DNA of 64,000 bases. Source: Chloroflexota bacterium (GTDB taxonomy: Bacteria > Chloroflexota > Anaerolineae > Promineifilales > Promineifilaceae). The DNA lies in NCBI GenBank assembly GCA_014584575.1, contig JACTMP010000032.1, positions 124,001-188,000 on the forward strand. Reading direction: 5' to 3'. The position numbers and the translations under genes are program-made. Every line of letters starts with the position of its first letter. The stretch's first letter is position 1. Shown one piece after another: positions 33,977 to 41,898 of the stretch. A model generated the notes under the pieces. The model was not told the origin of the DNA. It did not search any database and worked only from the letters and a program-made list of their open reading frames with translations.

Positions 33977-34008
33977 AATCAGGATTGCACTGCTTTGTTT
34001 TATTTGAC

Positions 34009-34035
34009 AATGGCCCGCGAAAAGCGGGTCATTTT
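34009..34035 (+). terminator. Intrinsic terminator of the transport operon
   Basis: AATGGCCCGC pairs with GCGGGTCATT (10 bp, one G-U) across a GAAAA loop, followed by a short U-run. Confidence 0.75.
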
Positions 34036-34056
34036 GTATTCCTGAGGGTGGTGTGG

Positions 34057-34085
34057 TTGGAAACCGACCACAGCAAGTATATAAT
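34057..34085 (+). promoter_or_regulatory. Putative promoter of the receiver-domain gene
   Basis: TTGGAA (34057-34062) and TATAAT (34080-34085) with a 17-nt spacer, 37 nt before the start codon. Confidence 0.6.
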
Positions 34086-34121
34086 GATTGCCTGAGCAAT
34101 GGATAGTTGGTAAGGTAAGAT

Positions 34122-35360
34122 ATGGCGGACGTGAAACATATTTTGGTGGTAGATGACCATTTTGAGATGCTGGAGTTTCTGCGCTCTATGCTGCAATTGT
34201 CGAGCCAGGATTATGAGGTTCTGGCGGTGCCGTCGGCAGAAGAGGGTCTGCTGGAACTGCGGCGCGGGATGTTTGATTTGCTGATTACGGATGTTCGTCT
34301 GCCGGGGATGAGCGGCTTTGATTTGATACGCCGGGCGCAGCGGTTGGGGCTGAATCTGCCGGTGATTATGATTACGGCGTATTCGTCGGCGCAGGGGCGC
34401 AAAGAAGCAGAAGATCTGGGGGTGTTTCACTATTTTCAGAAGCCGTTGGATACAGATGATGTGTTAACGGCCGTGAACAAAGCCTTGCACGGCGACCAAC
34501 CGGCGCCACCAGCCGCAGCGGCTACGGCCGTAACCCCCTTTACCCTCACCGATGATCTGCGCAAGCGGCTGGACATGCTGCGCGTGGATACAGGCGCGCT
34601 GCAGTTAGTCCTGTCTGCCATTCATGGGCAGGTGCTGCATATTGTGGGCGGCGGCCCGCGCATTGATCAGGATAAACTGGCGACCATCATTGCCCGCAAC
34701 GTTAGCGATAGCTTTTTGCTGGCGCGGGAAATTGGCAGCAAAGAGCCATTCACACTGCAATATCACGCCGGTTCCCGGCTGGAGTTGTACTGCGCCAACA
34801 TTGGCGAGCAATACTTCCTGACGTTGTTTTTTGATGCGGCGGCCCGACGGGGGCGCATTGGCACCATTTGGGTGTTCACACAGCGAGCGATAAAGGATTT
34901 GCAGGTGTTATTGCCGGCAACGGCCGTGCCCACCGCCAAACCAACCCCACCGGCCCCCGCTAAACCCACTTTCAAACAGCCACCGCCCATACCGGCAGAA
35001 AAGACGCCGCCCCCCACCAGACAAGCCACGCCGCCACCCCCGCCGAAAGTGGAAGAGCCAGAAGAGCTTGAACTGGCTCCTGCCGAAAACCTGCCGGTGA
35101 ACATCACGATCATCGGCGCGGAAGCAAAGCCAGCCGCGCCGGTTGATGAGCCGGTGGCGACGCTGGATATTGGCGTGGATGAGTTGGCCGCGCTCCTGGC
35201 TGGCGGGGCTGCCGATGTCAGTGATGACGTGGATGCGTTTTGGGATGACGTTCTCGATTTTTCGGAAACCACCGGCGAGGATCAGAATAAAGGCCTTTCC
35301 GTCGAAGAAGCTATTGAAAGGGGACTGATCGCTGGCGATCTACCTAACCAGGGTGGTTAA
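34122..35360 (+). CDS. Response-regulator receiver protein with roadblock-like middle domain and Pro-rich linker
   Basis: 412 aa. Residues 1-125 are a canonical receiver: acidic pocket VVDDHFEM, phospho-acceptor Asp in LLITDVRLPGMSG, Thr in VIMITAYSS, Lys in FQKPLD. Residues about 140-265 (LRKRLDMLRVDTGALQLVLS ... YFLTLFFDAAARRGRIGTIW) resemble a roadblock/LC7 fold, used by small-GTPase modules in bacteria. Residues about 270-310 are a Pro/Thr/Lys linker and the C-terminus is acidic. No DNA-binding domain is present, so output is probably protein-protein. It stands alone; no kinase lies adjacent. Confidence 0.8.
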   Translation: MADVKHILVVDDHFEMLEFLRSMLQLSSQDYEVLAVPSAEEGLLELRRGMFDLLITDVRLPGMSGFDLIRRAQRLGLNLPVIMITAYSSAQGRKEAEDLGVFHYFQKPLDTDDVLTAVNKALHGDQPAPPAAAATAVTPFTLTDDLRKRLDMLRVDTGALQLVLSAIHGQVLHIVGGGPRIDQDKLATIIARNVSDSFLLAREIGSKEPFTLQYHAGSRLELYCANIGEQYFLTLFFDAAARRGRIGTIWVFTQRAIKDLQVLLPATAVPTAKPTPPAPAKPTFKQPPPIPAEKTPPPTRQATPPPPPKVEEPEELELAPAENLPVNITIIGAEAKPAAPVDEPVATLDIGVDELAALLAGGAADVSDDVDAFWDDVLDFSETTGEDQNKGLSVEEAIERGLIAGDLPNQGG

Positions 35361-35399
35361 TACCGACAACCGATTACCGATGCCCATTCCCATTGGACA
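35361..35399. repeat. ACCGATT-type heptamer repeat between convergent genes
   Basis: Units ACCGACA, ACCGATT, ACCGATG and CCCATT follow one another between the stops of the receiver gene and the convergent HAD gene. They resemble the element at 13.15-13.21 kb. Confidence 0.55.
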
Positions 35400-36099
35400 A
35401 TAGCGCCAACAGCTCTGTCATGTGCTGAATGTGGGGGTAGTCCCATTCGCTGTATAACCCTTCAGGGTCATAGATCACAGGCAACATACCGGCGGCGGCA
35501 GCACCACGGCCGTCGGCGAAGTAATTGTCTCCCACATACATACACTCTCCGGCGTGCAGTCCCTCAAAGCGGGAAATGGTATGCCAGAATATTTGTGGGT
35601 CTGGCTTCCAGTACCCTATCTCCCCGGCAGCCAGGGTCACGTCAAAAAAACCGTCCAGACCAAGCTGCGTTACATCCTCATGCAGCGGATTGAGGCGATT
35701 AGAAATTAGCCCCAGAATATAGCCATTTTCTCGCAATGTGGTTAACAACGATTTGCTGCCCGGCGCCAGTTCAACCTGCGGTTTGTATTCTGTGTCAAAC
35801 CATTGCCGCACCATCACCGCCCGCGTCATTAAGTCTTGCCGAGCGTCCACTTTTTCCAACAATTGTTTGGAATAGTTTATCCAGAATTCATCAATATCAT
35901 ATTGATCCATGTCTTGCTTTACCTGCGTTTCATGGCCCCAGTATTGATGCGCCCAGACCTTCACCCGGCGCTCGGCGGCGGGGGGAATCTCAATATCCAG
36001 CGAGCGGGCAAAATGAACAAACGCGGCCGTTGGCCCTGGCGAGGGGATGCGCAAGGTGCCGTCCAGATCAAAAAATACAGCTTTAATGTGTGTGGTCAT
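35374..36099 (-). CDS. HAD-superfamily hydrolase
   Basis: 241 aa. Motif I FFDLDGTL at residues 10-17 (nucleophile Asp), motif II LISNR, motif III Lys in GYWKPDPQIF and motif IV VGDNYFADGRGAAAAGM are all intact, with a helical C1 cap between motifs I and II. Such enzymes are cytoplasmic phosphatases of small phosphometabolites; the substrate cannot be predicted. Shine-Dalgarno AGGAG (minus strand) precedes the ATG. Convergent with the receiver gene. Confidence 0.9.
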   Translation of the reverse strand: MTTHIKAVFFDLDGTLRIPSPGPTAAFVHFARSLDIEIPPAAERRVKVWAHQYWGHETQVKQDMDQYDIDEFWINYSKQLLEKVDARQDLMTRAVMVRQWFDTEYKPQVELAPGSKSLLTTLRENGYILGLISNRLNPLHEDVTQLGLDGFFDVTLAAGEIGYWKPDPQIFWHTISRFEGLHAGECMYVGDNYFADGRGAAAAGMLPVIYDPEGLYSEWDYPHIQHMTELLALLSNGNGHR

Positions 36100-36208
36100 A
36101 GATACTCCTTATGACTTTGGCAATTTCTACTCCAATATGGTGTTTGGGAAACAATTTGTCAATGTGCGCACGGGCACATGACTTTTGACCCAATTAGGCG
36201 CTGCCCCT

Positions 36209-36237
36209 TTGCCCCCCCCTGGCAAAGTGGTTACAAT
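36209..36237 (+). promoter_or_regulatory. Putative promoter of the surface-glycan cluster
   Basis: TTGCCC (36209-36214) and TACAAT (36232-36237) with a 17-nt spacer, followed by Shine-Dalgarno GAGGAG and the start codon at 36267. Confidence 0.55.
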
Positions 36238-36266
36238 CGCCCGGTTTATGAGGAGAAAGGACGCAT

Positions 36267-37025
36267 ATGAGCGCCATAGATACCTATGTAATTGTTCCTA
36301 CTTACAACGAGGTTGACAACATTGATGAGTTGATCACCCAATTGCTGGCGCTGCCTGTGCCGGTGGGCATTATTGTGGTAGATGACAATTCGCCAGATGG
36401 TACGGGTAAGCTGGCTGATGATTGGGCCAGGCAGCATCCCGGCGTGGTGGAAGTGGTGCATCGTCCGGGCAAGATGGGGCTGGGCACAGCCTACATTGCC
36501 GGGTTCCGGCACGCCATTGGCCTGGGCGCGCGCAATGTGATGACGATGGATGCCGATTTTTCCCACAACCCACGTTACATTCCGGCGATGATTGAGATGA
36601 GCCAGTATAAACATGTAGTCATAGGCTCGCGTTATGTACCCGGCGGCGGGCAGAAAAATTGTACCTGGAAGCGGGTGATGCTGAGCCGGGGCGCGAATTT
36701 TGTGGCCCGCTCCTTGTTGAGTTTGAAGGCCAAAGACGCCACAGCCGGCTTCCGGCTGTACCGGCGTGAGGTGTTGGAATCTATACCGCTGGAACAGATT
36801 TTCTCCAGCGGTTATTCTTTTTTGGTGGAAATGTTGTTTTTGTGCCAGCGGCGAGGCTGGCAGGTGGGGGAAGTGCCCATTATTTTTGAAGACCGGCGCA
36901 AGGGGCAGACGAAGATTTCCCGGAATGAAGTGTTTAAGGCGCAGTATACGGTGTTTCGCCTGTTTGTGCGCCGGTTAAGGCGGCGGGAGCCACGCCGTCC
37001 GGAGGTACCTGTTTCTTTATCATGA
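36267..37025 (+). CDS. GT2 glycosyltransferase, polyprenol-phosphate mannose synthase-like
   Basis: 252 aa. Family 2 fold with YVIVPTYNEVDNIDEL, the nucleotide/metal DDNSPDGTG and the acceptor-side MTMDADFSHNPRYIP (DxD-type); the later HVVIGSRYVPGG and DATAGFRLYRREVL blocks match dolichol-phosphate mannosyltransferase DPM1/Ppm1. It transfers mannose from GDP-mannose to a polyprenyl phosphate at the membrane face, supplying GT-C enzymes. Three polytopic GT-C-like proteins are encoded downstream, which fits. No C-terminal membrane domain. Its stop overlaps the next start (ATGATGG). Confidence 0.9.
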   Translation: MSAIDTYVIVPTYNEVDNIDELITQLLALPVPVGIIVVDDNSPDGTGKLADDWARQHPGVVEVVHRPGKMGLGTAYIAGFRHAIGLGARNVMTMDADFSHNPRYIPAMIEMSQYKHVVIGSRYVPGGGQKNCTWKRVMLSRGANFVARSLLSLKAKDATAGFRLYRREVLESIPLEQIFSSGYSFLVEMLFLCQRRGWQVGEVPIIFEDRRKGQTKISRNEVFKAQYTVFRLFVRRLRRREPRRPEVPVSLS

Positions 37026-37951
37026 TGGATGTTATGTGTAATTTGTGTGGACGTGATGATTATACGGTTCGTTACCCAGCCACCGGGAATTATGTGATGG
37101 TCGGGCAAAATCATCACCACCCGGATGTGGATGCGTTTTCTTGCACTCATGCCGGTTATGGCAGCCATGCGCGCATCGTGCAGTGTAAACATTGTGGGCA
37201 TGTGTATGCCAATCCCTGTTGGACGGCCGATGAGTTGCTGGCAGCGTACACGGCCGTAAAAGACAACACCTATGTCGCCGAACGAATGGGACGGGAACTG
37301 ACCTTTCGCAAACATTTGCAGGTCATGGAGAAATTTACTGGCCCGGCTTCGGGACGTACCTTGCTGGATGTCGGCGCGTACATTGGCGTCTTTGTGGAAG
37401 TGGCGCTGGCGCACGGCTGGCAGGCGTGTGGCGTGGAACCTTCGGCCTGGGGGGCAGGCGTGGCCCAGGCCAATGGGCTGCCGGTACTGCACGGCACACT
37501 AGATCATGCCGAACTCCGGCCGATGTCGTTTGATGCGATTACCATGTGGGATGTGATAGAGCATCTGGCCGATCCCGCTGGCGAAGTGGCGAAAGCAAAT
37601 CGGCTGCTGCGGCCTGGCGGGTGGATAGTAGTGCATACGATGGATATTGGCAGTCTGGCGGCCCGGCTGATGGGGCCGCGCTGGCCCTGGCTGATGGATA
37701 TGCACATCCAGTATTTCAGCCAGCGCACTCTGGCCGAGATGCTGCGTCAGCAAGGGTTTGACGTTGTCTGGTCTGGCGCGCAGGGGCGTTACCTGCGGCT
37801 GAATTATGTAGCCTCCCGTTTGGGCGGGCTGAACCGGCATGTGGGCGCCGTTGCTGCCAGGTTGGTTCATGGGTTGCGGTTGGGCGGCACGGCCGTGCCG
37901 GTGAACTTCGGCGATTTGTTTACGGTATATGCCAGACGGCCGGAGAAATGA
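37022..37951 (+). CDS. SAM-dependent methyltransferase with N-terminal zinc-ribbon
   Basis: 309 aa. The N-terminus has paired Cys (MCNLCGRDD ... CKHCGHVYANP), a zinc-ribbon typical of C-methyltransferases and related sugar-modifying enzymes. Then comes SAM motif I (TLLDVGAYIGVFVEVAL), motif II (FDAITMWDVIEHLADP) and motif III (RLLRPGGWIVVHT). It probably methylates a sugar or lipid intermediate of the glycan pathway. The start overlaps the mannosyltransferase stop by 4 nt, indicating translational coupling. Confidence 0.87.
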   Translation: MMDVMCNLCGRDDYTVRYPATGNYVMVGQNHHHPDVDAFSCTHAGYGSHARIVQCKHCGHVYANPCWTADELLAAYTAVKDNTYVAERMGRELTFRKHLQVMEKFTGPASGRTLLDVGAYIGVFVEVALAHGWQACGVEPSAWGAGVAQANGLPVLHGTLDHAELRPMSFDAITMWDVIEHLADPAGEVAKANRLLRPGGWIVVHTMDIGSLAARLMGPRWPWLMDMHIQYFSQRTLAEMLRQQGFDVVWSGAQGRYLRLNYVASRLGGLNRHVGAVAARLVHGLRLGGTAVPVNFGDLFTVYARRPEK

Positions 37952-38007
37952 GATTGGAGATTAGAGATTGGAGATTTGTACAATCTCCAATCTCTAATCT
38001 CTGATCC
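37950..38007. repeat. Heptamer tandem repeat with inverted arms
   Basis: GAGATTG/GAGATTA units and their complements CAATCTC/TAATCTC form two symmetrical arms around TTTGTA. The element fills the junction between the methyltransferase and the second GT2 gene. An in-frame ATG at 37976 lies in it, so the start at 38018 was chosen. Confidence 0.85.
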
Positions 38008-38017
38008 CCAAACAACT

Positions 38018-38770
38018 ATGATCAAAGGCAAAAAAGTCGTTGTCGTTATGCCGGCCTATAACGCCGAACAAACATTACGCCGTACCTACGACGAAATTCC
38101 CCACGATATTGTGGATGACCTGGTGTTGGTGGATGATGCCAGCGGTGACCATACCGCTCAGGTTTCCCGCGAGTTGGGCATACGCACCATTGTGCATGAG
38201 CAAAACACGGGCTATGGCGGCAACCAGAAAACCTGTTACCGTACTGCGTTGGCACTGGGTGCGGACATTGTCATCATGCTGCATCCCGATTACCAGTACA
38301 CGCCCAAACTCATCACCGCTATGGCCTCCTTGATGGCGGAAGGGTTGTTTGACTGTGTGTTAGGCTCGCGCATCTTAGGCGTGGGGGCACGCAAAGGGGG
38401 GATGCCGCTCTACAAATACATCTCTAACCGGGTGTTGACGCTGCTGCAAAATATCATCATCGGTTACAAATTGTCCGAATACCACACCGGGTATCGTGGC
38501 TTCACGCGGGAAGTTTTGCAGAAATTACCCCTGACGGATAATTCTGATAACTTTATCTTTGATAACCAGATGTTGGCGCAAATCATTTATGCCGGCTATA
38601 GCATCGGCGAAATTACCTGCCCCACCCGTTATATGGATGATTCATCTTCGATCAGCTTTAGGAATTCCACCGTTTATGGCTTTGGCGTCCTCAAAGTTTC
38701 GCTGTTATTTCGGTTGAGCAGATGGGGGATCATTCGCTCGCCGCTGTTTTCCTGTTTGCAACCCGTATGA
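38018..38770 (+). CDS. GT2 glycosyltransferase (polyprenyl-phosphate sugar transferase-like)
   Basis: 250 aa from ATG 38018 (MIKGKKVVVVMPAYNAEQTL). GT-A motifs: DDLVLVDDASGDHT, HEQNTGYGGNQKTCY and the DxD-like IVIMLHPDYQYTP. Then comes ISNRVLTLLQNIIIGYKLSE, a partly hydrophobic helix. It resembles dolichol-phosphate beta-glucosyltransferase-type enzymes. A role in making a second lipid-linked sugar for the cluster is inferred. Stop and next start overlap (ATGA). Confidence 0.87.
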   Translation: MIKGKKVVVVMPAYNAEQTLRRTYDEIPHDIVDDLVLVDDASGDHTAQVSRELGIRTIVHEQNTGYGGNQKTCYRTALALGADIVIMLHPDYQYTPKLITAMASLMAEGLFDCVLGSRILGVGARKGGMPLYKYISNRVLTLLQNIIIGYKLSEYHTGYRGFTREVLQKLPLTDNSDNFIFDNQMLAQIIYAGYSIGEITCPTRYMDDSSSISFRNSTVYGFGVLKVSLLFRLSRWGIIRSPLFSCLQPV

Positions 38771-40221
38771 GTATTCGCAGATTATTTGAGGGTTTGTTTT
38801 TTGTGGCGCTCTTTGTGATGGGGGTGCGGGCCACGCTGGATGCCGATATGTGGTGGCATTTGCGCACGGGGGAGTACATTTTGCAACAGGGCATCCCGCG
38901 CCTGGACGTGTTCTCGTTCACGGTTCCAGACCATGCCTGGGTGACGCATGAGTGGCTGTCGCAAGTGGTGATGTGGCTGGTTTACCAGGCGGGTGGTTTT
39001 GCCGGGTTGATAGTGGGCACGGCCGTGTTGGTGATGCTGACGTTTGGGCTGGTGTATGGGAGCTGTGCGGGACGGCCGTATCTGGCCGCCTTCATCGTGT
39101 TATTAGCCGCCATCACCTCCGCCATTGTCTGGGGGGCGCGGCCACAGATGTTTAATTTGTTGTTCACGGCCGTGTTTGTCTTCCAGGTGGAGCGTGTGAA
39201 AGACCACAAACTGCCGTTGTGGACGTGGTGGCTGCTGCCGGTCTTTATGATCGTATGGGCCAATTTCCACAGCGGCTATTTGCTGGGCGTGGTGTTGTTG
39301 GGCACCTACGTGGTGGGCGAAGCGGCGCAGCAGTGGCGGCACAAAACGGATGAACGCACGCTGCCCTGGCCCGCCATTCGCCGCCTGTTCATCATTACAG
39401 TGATTTGTTTTCTGGCGGCGGCGCTCAACCCCAACGGCCCGGAATTGTGGATTTATCCCTTTTTTACATTGGGCAGTTCGGCCATGCAGTCGTACATTCA
39501 AGAGTGGCATTCGCCGGACTTTCACCAGACATTTTTCTGGCCCTTTGCGGGGATGCTGGCGTTGGGTGTATTGACTTTTGTTTTTAGCCAGCGGCGGGTG
39601 ACGTTTACCGATTTGCTGCTGTTTTTGGGCACAGGGGCGGCGGGCCTGCTCTCGGCGCGGCATATCCCTCTGTTTGCCATTGTGGCCGCGCCCATCATCG
39701 CCCGGCATGGTCTGAGCGCGCTGGCGGGCACGGCCGTGTACCCCATTCTTAGCGGCGAGGTGGCCGAGCCAAAACCAACCCGGCTGATGGCCGGTTTGAA
39801 TCTGTTTGTGCTGCTGGCAGCCATCTTGGGCGCGTTGGTCTGGACGGCCAATCAGGTGGCGGAGAATGAAACGGCCGTTGCCGAGCAATACCCGGCGGCA
39901 GCGGTAGATTTTTTGCAGGCCAACGGGCTGGCTCAGGAACGGGGTTTTAACAGCTACAACTGGGGCGGTTATCTCATTTGGCGCGGACTGCCGGTGTTTG
40001 TAGACGGCCGTGCCGATGTATACGGCGACGATTTCCTTTTCTATTACCGCCACACCTTTGACGCCGGCCCGCAGTGGCAACAGCCGCTTGACGAGTTCGA
40101 CGTGACCTACGTGTTGATGGAGCGCAATTCACCCTTGATGACCGTGCTGGCTGCCAGCGGCGACTGGCAAAAAATCTACGAGGACGAATTGGCCCAAATT
40201 TTTAAGCGGGCAGAGAGGTAA
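38767..40221 (+). CDS. Polytopic membrane protein, GT-C-like
   Basis: 484 aa from ATG 38767, overlapping the previous stop by 4 nt (an earlier in-frame ATG at 38722 lies inside the upstream gene). About ten hydrophobic segments. The first periplasmic loop holds TLDADMWWHLRTGEYILQ and SFTVPDHAWVTHEWLSQ, a D-x-D-like and HEW pattern seen in a common family of bacterial membrane proteins resembling oligosaccharyl/mannosyl transferases. The C-terminal soluble domain includes GFNSYNWGGYLIWRGLPVFV and DGRADVYG. Acts probably outside the membrane on lipid-linked sugars (inference). Confidence 0.75.
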   Translation: MSIRRLFEGLFFVALFVMGVRATLDADMWWHLRTGEYILQQGIPRLDVFSFTVPDHAWVTHEWLSQVVMWLVYQAGGFAGLIVGTAVLVMLTFGLVYGSCAGRPYLAAFIVLLAAITSAIVWGARPQMFNLLFTAVFVFQVERVKDHKLPLWTWWLLPVFMIVWANFHSGYLLGVVLLGTYVVGEAAQQWRHKTDERTLPWPAIRRLFIITVICFLAAALNPNGPELWIYPFFTLGSSAMQSYIQEWHSPDFHQTFFWPFAGMLALGVLTFVFSQRRVTFTDLLLFLGTGAAGLLSARHIPLFAIVAAPIIARHGLSALAGTAVYPILSGEVAEPKPTRLMAGLNLFVLLAAILGALVWTANQVAENETAVAEQYPAAAVDFLQANGLAQERGFNSYNWGGYLIWRGLPVFVDGRADVYGDDFLFYYRHTFDAGPQWQQPLDEFDVTYVLMERNSPLMTVLAASGDWQKIYEDELAQIFKRAER

Positions 40222-40280
40222 TTGAGTCATTGGGTAATTGCCGTTTAATTACCCAATGACCTAATAACCCAATTACCCGG
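40219..40280. repeat. AATTACCC-type tandem repeat with inverted arms
   Basis: TGGGTAATTGCCG on the left and TTACCCAATGACC/AATAACCCAATTACCC on the right form opposed arms between two GT-C-like genes. The unit length is about 7-8 nt. Same class, different sequence. Confidence 0.75.
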
Positions 40281-40288
40281 TTACACCC

Positions 40289-41896
40289 ATGACCACTACC
40301 CAAAACCCTTCCCCCACCTGGATCAAACGCGACTGGCTGTGGATTGCCTTGATTGGCCTGTTGATGCAGGGTTTTTGGGCGCTGCAAATGGATCATCCTT
40401 CCTATATGGATGCCTATTACTACACCACCAACGGGCAGCGGTTGGCGCAGGGGTATGGTTTTACAGAAGAGGTAATCTGGCAATATCTGGATGATCCCGC
40501 CGGACTGCCCACGCCCAGTCACTCCTATTGGATGCCGTTGCCGTCGCTGCTGGCGGCGGCGGGGTATGCGGTGGCCGATAGTTTTCGGGCGGCGCAGATT
40601 CCATTCTGGCTGCTGGCGGGGCTGCTGCCTCTGCTGACCTATGTGATCAGTCTGCAATTTACGCAGGCGCGCTGGCAGGTGTGGGTCGCCTGTTTGTTGA
40701 CGGCCGTTGGCGGATATTACAGCCGCTTTCTTAACCAACCAACGACGTTTACTCCTTTTGCCTGGGCGGGTAGCGCCTGTTTGCTCTTTCTGGCCTGGGG
40801 CCATGTGCGCCAACAGGGGCGCTGGTGGCTGCTGGCGGGCCTCATGGCCGGGGCCGCCCATCTGACCCGCGCCGATGGCGTCTTATTTCTGCTCGTCGGC
40901 GGCCTGATGTGGCTTTTCTCTTTGCGTGACTGGTACCGAAACCGCTCACTTACCCACTTACCCACTTACCCAATCTCCAAATCTCCCAATCTCCCATTCT
41001 CCCAATTACTTCTTCTTATTGCTGGCTACCTGCTGGTAATGGGCTGGTGGTTTGCCCACAACATGCAGGTGTTTGGACGGCCGTTACCCACCGCCGGCAC
41101 GCAGACCATGTTCCTGACGCAATATAACGATATTTTTGCTTACGGCCGTACCTTTGATTTGCAACATTTGCTGGCGGCGGGCTGGCCTGCTTTATTCCGC
41201 TCCCGCCTACAAGGGCTTAATCTGGCGGGGCAGACGTTTATTGCCGTCAGCACGTTGTTATTCCTCTTTCCTTTTATATTTTGGGCCTGGATTAAATGGG
41301 GAAGGCAGGGCGATAAGTGGCTGTTGTTACGGCCGTTCACCTGGTATACGCTGGGGCTGTTTGCGGCCATGAGCCTGGTGTTCACCTGGCCGGGGCAGCG
41401 GGGCGGGCTGCTCCATTCGTCGGCGGCCATCTGGCCCTGGATGACGGTCTTGGCCGCCGGAGGCATTGACATTGCCGTAGATTTTGCCGCCGCCCGGCTG
41501 CCCCATTGGCAGCCACAACGGGCCAAGAAGATATTCTCCGGCATGTTTCTGGGGCTGGCGCTGATTATCAGCGTGGGCACGCTGCGCACCACCGAGGATA
41601 TTGACCCGGTGATTGTGCGCCAGATTGGGGCGGCGCTGCCGGAAACGGCCGTCATCGTCACCGGGAATGCGCCAGGGTTTTATTATCATACGGGACGGCC
41701 GTCGCTCAGTGTGCCCAATGAACCGGCGGATGTGCTGCTGGAATTAGCAGCGCGGTATGGTGGTAATTATCTGGTGCTGGATGATATGCACCCGCCACCA
41801 CTGAAGCCGGTCTATGACGAAGAAGAGATTCCCGGTATTACGCTGGTGGAGCAGTTTGGTACGTACAAACTGTTTGCCTTACAGCCATCGGAGTAA
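40289..41896 (+). CDS. GT-C family glycosyltransferase (GT39/ArnT-like)
   Basis: 535 aa, about 11 membrane segments. The first periplasmic loop (MDHPSYMDAYYYTTNGQRLA, with an Asp near the membrane) is typical of GT-C enzymes that accept sugars from polyprenyl phosphate. A PSHSYWMPLPSLLAA block and AHLTRADGVLFLLVGG follow. Between two hydrophobic segments, residues about 220-240 (LTHLPTYPISKSPNLPFSQ) are encoded by ACTTACCC/CAATCTCC tandem repeats, an in-frame insertion in a loop. Substrate unknown. Followed after 2 nt by a related gene. Confidence 0.82.
   Translation: MTTTQNPSPTWIKRDWLWIALIGLLMQGFWALQMDHPSYMDAYYYTTNGQRLAQGYGFTEEVIWQYLDDPAGLPTPSHSYWMPLPSLLAAAGYAVADSFRAAQIPFWLLAGLLPLLTYVISLQFTQARWQVWVACLLTAVGGYYSRFLNQPTTFTPFAWAGSACLLFLAWGHVRQQGRWWLLAGLMAGAAHLTRADGVLFLLVGGLMWLFSLRDWYRNRSLTHLPTYPISKSPNLPFSQLLLLIAGYLLVMGWWFAHNMQVFGRPLPTAGTQTMFLTQYNDIFAYGRTFDLQHLLAAGWPALFRSRLQGLNLAGQTFIAVSTLLFLFPFIFWAWIKWGRQGDKWLLLRPFTWYTLGLFAAMSLVFTWPGQRGGLLHSSAAIWPWMTVLAAGGIDIAVDFAAARLPHWQPQRAKKIFSGMFLGLALIISVGTLRTTEDIDPVIVRQIGAALPETAVIVTGNAPGFYYHTGRPSLSVPNEPADVLLELAARYGGNYLVLDDMHPPPLKPVYDEEEIPGITLVEQFGTYKLFALQPSE
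40945..41010. repeat. Tandem repeat inserted in-frame in a GT-C gene
   Basis: Copies of ACTTACCC (period 8), then CAATCTCC/AAATCTCC/CATTCTCC units, lie inside the coding sequence, encoding a Thr/Pro/Ser-rich loop while keeping the frame open. Confidence 0.8.
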
Positions 41897-41898
41897 TT

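Noticed and set aside
39103..40080. Minus-strand open frame of 325 codons
   Set aside because: Antisense to a polytopic membrane protein gene; low-complexity Gln/His/Arg-rich product.
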